A stretch of DNA of 64,000 bases from positions 5,291,501 to 5,355,500 of the forward strand of contig NZ_PJMS01000001.1 in NCBI RefSeq assembly GCF_002846555.1, read 5' to 3'. The notes below the pieces were generated by a model. It had not been told where the DNA came from, ran no database searches, and saw only the letters and a program-made list of their open reading frames with translations. Shown piece by piece: positions 62,147 to 64,000 of this stretch; positions within the stretch are counted from its first letter, which is position 1; every line of letters begins with the position of its first letter. This DNA comes from Aquimarina sp. MAR_2010_214. Lineage in GTDB: Bacteria > Bacteroidota > Bacteroidia > Flavobacteriales > Flavobacteriaceae. The position numbers and the translations under genes were made by a program.

Positions 62147-63790
62147 ATGTTAGAGATTTCTGAATTAAAAGCAAAAAAGCTTCCTGAATTGCAAGAAATT
62201 GCAAAAACCCTTAACGTACCTAAATTTCGTACCTTAAAAAAATTGGATCTAGTATACCAAATACTGGACTATCAAGCCACAAACCCTAACAAGGTAAAAC
62301 AAGTGGTAACCGAGGATGCATCAGAAAAAACAGATTCTGAAAAACCAAAACCTAATGTTCGTCAAAGAAGACCTCGTGCTCGCAAATCAGACGGGCCTAC
62401 AAATTCTACTAGCAAAGACACCAAAGCTCCTCAAGAACAAAAAAGCGAAGTGACCAAACCACTTCCTTCAGAGGAAACTGTTTCGAAAGCGAAAGAAAAC
62501 AGCGACAAAAAAAGCAAACCTCACCAAAACAGAGACGATAAAAAAGACAACAGAAACAGAGGCAATGATAAGCCTCAACAAAACAAGTCTCGAAACAATA
62601 ATCCTAATAACGCCAATAAAAAAGACAACGGAAATCGCGACAACAGAAATCGGTATAAAGAGCCAGATTTTGAGTTTGATGCTATAATCGAAAGCGAAGG
62701 CGTATTAGACATTATGCAAGATGGATATGGGTTTTTAAGATCCAGTGACTACAACTATCTCTCTTCTCCAGATGATATCTATGTATCACAATCGCAAATC
62801 AGACTTTTTGGACTTAAAACAGGTGACACCGTATTAGGACAAGTAAGACCCCCTAAAGAAGGTGAAAAATATTTCCCCCTTATTAAGGTCAACAAAATTA
62901 ACGGACTTGACCCACAAGTAGTTCGTGACAGAGTTTCTTTTGAGCACTTGACTCCACTATTTCCGCAAGAAAAATTCAATATTGCTGAAAGACAAAGTAC
63001 AATTTCTACTAGGATAATGGATTTATTTGCTCCTATCGGAAAAGGACAACGCGGTATGATCGTATCACAACCTAAAACTGGTAAGACAATGCTACTTAAG
63101 GATGTTGCCAATGCGATTGCTGCTAACCACCCTGAGGTATACCAAATGATTCTTCTTATAGATGAAAGGCCTGAAGAAGTTACTGATATGCAACGTAACG
63201 TAAAAGGGGAAGTAATAGCTTCTACTTTTGACAAAGAAGCTAATGAGCATGTAAAAGTAGCTAACATCGTACTAGAAAAAGCAAAAAGATTAGTAGAATG
63301 CGGTCATGATGTAGTAATCCTATTAGACTCAATCACAAGACTAGCCAGAGCATACAACACTGTTCAGCCAGCTAGTGGAAAAATATTAAGTGGTGGTGTA
63401 GATGCTAATGCTCTACACAAACCAAAACGTTTCTTTGGTGCTGCAAGAAATATCGAAAATGGAGGTTCTTTAACCATTATCGCAACAGCATTAACAGAAA
63501 CAGGTTCTAAAATGGACGAAGTAATTTTTGAAGAATTTAAAGGAACTGGTAACATGGAACTACAATTAGATCGTAAAATCTCTAATCGTAGAATTTTCCC
63601 TGCTATCGATCTTACATCTTCAAGTACTCGTCGAGATGATATTCTGCTAGACGAAACAACTATTCAAAGAATGTGGGTGATGCGAAAATATCTTGCAGAT
63701 ATGAATCCTGTAGAAGCAATGGAGTTTATCAATGAACGTTTTAAGCAAACAAGAAATAATGATGAGTTCCTTATTTCTATGAACGGATAA
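62147..63790 (+). CDS. rho: transcription termination factor Rho with disordered insert
   Basis: 547 residues. Residues 1-45 are the Rho_N SAP-like domain ([19 protein letters not shown]). Residues about 50-175 are a low-complexity region rich in Lys, Asn, Asp, Gln and Arg. Residues about 180-255 are the RNA-binding cold-shock fold ([30 protein letters not shown]). The ATPase part has [17 protein letters not shown] (Walker A), [15 protein letters not shown] and [16 protein letters not shown] (Walker B) and the Q/R loops. It is the hexameric RNA helicase that ends transcription. Similar inserts in Bacteroides Rho cause phase separation and altered activity. Confidence 0.98.
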   Translation: MLEISELKAKKLPELQEIAKTLNVPKFRTLKKLDLVYQILDYQATNPNKVKQVVTEDASEKTDSEKPKPNVRQRRPRARKSDGPTNSTSKDTKAPQEQKSEVTKPLPSEETVSKAKENSDKKSKPHQNRDDKKDNRNRGNDKPQQNKSRNNNPNNANKKDNGNRDNRNRYKEPDFEFDAIIESEGVLDIMQDGYGFLRSSDYNYLSSPDDIYVSQSQIRLFGLKTGDTVLGQVRPPKEGEKYFPLIKVNKINGLDPQVVRDRVSFEHLTPLFPQEKFNIAERQSTISTRIMDLFAPIGKGQRGMIVSQPKTGKTMLLKDVANAIAANHPEVYQMILLIDERPEEVTDMQRNVKGEVIASTFDKEANEHVKVANIVLEKAKRLVECGHDVVILLDSITRLARAYNTVQPASGKILSGGVDANALHKPKRFFGAARNIENGGSLTIIATALTETGSKMDEVIFEEFKGTGNMELQLDRKISNRRIFPAIDLTSSSTRRDDILLDETTIQRMWVMRKYLADMNPVEAMEFINERFKQTRNNDEFLISMNG

Positions 63791-63809
63791 CGACACATTC
63801 ATAAGAAAC

Positions 63810-63850
63810 AACAAAGGCGGCTATCAATATTGATAAGCCGCCTTTGTTGT
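63810..63850 (+). terminator. terminator of rho
   Basis: AACAAAGGCGGCT (63810-63822) pairs with AGCCGCCTTTGTT (63836-63848), and the loop itself is the palindrome ATCAATATTGAT, giving a very long GC-rich hairpin ending in T-rich sequence. Confidence 0.85.
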
Positions 63851-63934
63851 TACCATATTATTTTTATCACTTTTAATAAATAAACTGAAAGCTTTTTGAG
63901 AAAAAATTGACCAAGTACTAAAACTTAAAATATT

Positions 63935-64000
63935 ATGAAAAATACATTATATATAATATGGAGTGTCGTTTTATTATTTTCGAGCTGCCAGAGTAATAGC
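63935..64000 (+). CDS. N-terminus of a lipoprotein (partial)
   Basis: 22 codons from ATG at 63935 to the window end read MKNTLYIIWSVVLLFSSCQS plus NS. The hydrophobic stretch and the FSSC lipobox show a lipoprotein signal peptide. The start follows an A-rich leader (ACTTAAAATATT). The rest lies outside the window, so no function can be given. Confidence 0.6.
   Translation, partial: MKNTLYIIWSVVLLFSSCQSNS

Noticed and set aside
62779..63267. 162-codon frame antisense to rho
   Set aside because: It is a shadow of the strongly conserved Rho ATPase domain, with no promoter or leader.

Overview
The window is a chromosomal segment of a low-GC member of the Flavobacteriaceae (Bacteroidota), probably a marine Aquimarina-like bacterium; the genus is an inference. 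Supporting signs are SusC/SusD proteins, a hybrid two-component system, a Rho factor with a long Asn/Lys-rich insert, DUF1599/DUF4293/DUF3667 proteins, TAnnTTTG-type -7 promoter elements and A-rich start contexts with few Shine-Dalgarno sites.

Layout. 1-7.7 kb is an accessory region: the end of a membrane protein gene, a TolB-like propeller protein, two small unknown genes, a MocR-type regulator with a likely operator, a lipoprotein, an IS110-family element with a candidate bridge RNA inserted in a MITE-like repeat, an orphan AAA+ ATPase and a YggS-type PLP protein whose stop codon overlaps an attC-like structure. 7.7-29.3 kb is a polysaccharide utilisation locus on the minus strand: GH109-type glycosidase, SusC, SusD, a CRTAC1-like FG-GAP lipoprotein, a DUF3472 lipoprotein, a GHMP sugar kinase, a sugar nucleotidyltransferase, a second copy of the MITE-like repeat, an SSS symporter and a NagB/PIG-L fusion, with a divergent hybrid two-component regulator. 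Together these would sense, cut, import and catabolise a GalNAc/HexNAc-containing glycan.

29.8-42 kb is a class I lanthipeptide (pinensin-like) cluster: small His/Cys-bearing protein, ABC ATPase, two DUF3526 permeases, a siderophore-type TonB-dependent receptor and a 63-residue precursor on the plus strand, facing a split LanB dehydratase and a LanC-like protein on the minus strand. The LanC-like protein lacks the canonical zinc ligands, and the predicted core is rich in His, Thr and Cys. TGCAAC-N3-GTTGCA type palindromes occur in the cluster and a Fur-family regulator lies next to it, which suggests a link with metal supply. 42.9-48.6 kb is a TetR-controlled operon (RND/MMPL exporter, LolA-like protein, a small membrane protein broken by a one-base frameshift, outer-membrane barrel) with four copies of one operator.

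48.7-64 kb is mostly conserved core genome: an M57 peptidase, clpS, prmA, tpiA, an orphan DppB-like permease, a DoxX protein, DUF1599, folP, cdaA, DUF3667, an MsbA-like ABC exporter, truA, a YfcE-like phosphoesterase, DUF4293, rho and the start of a lipoprotein gene. Calls rest on motif recognition only; no database search was run.
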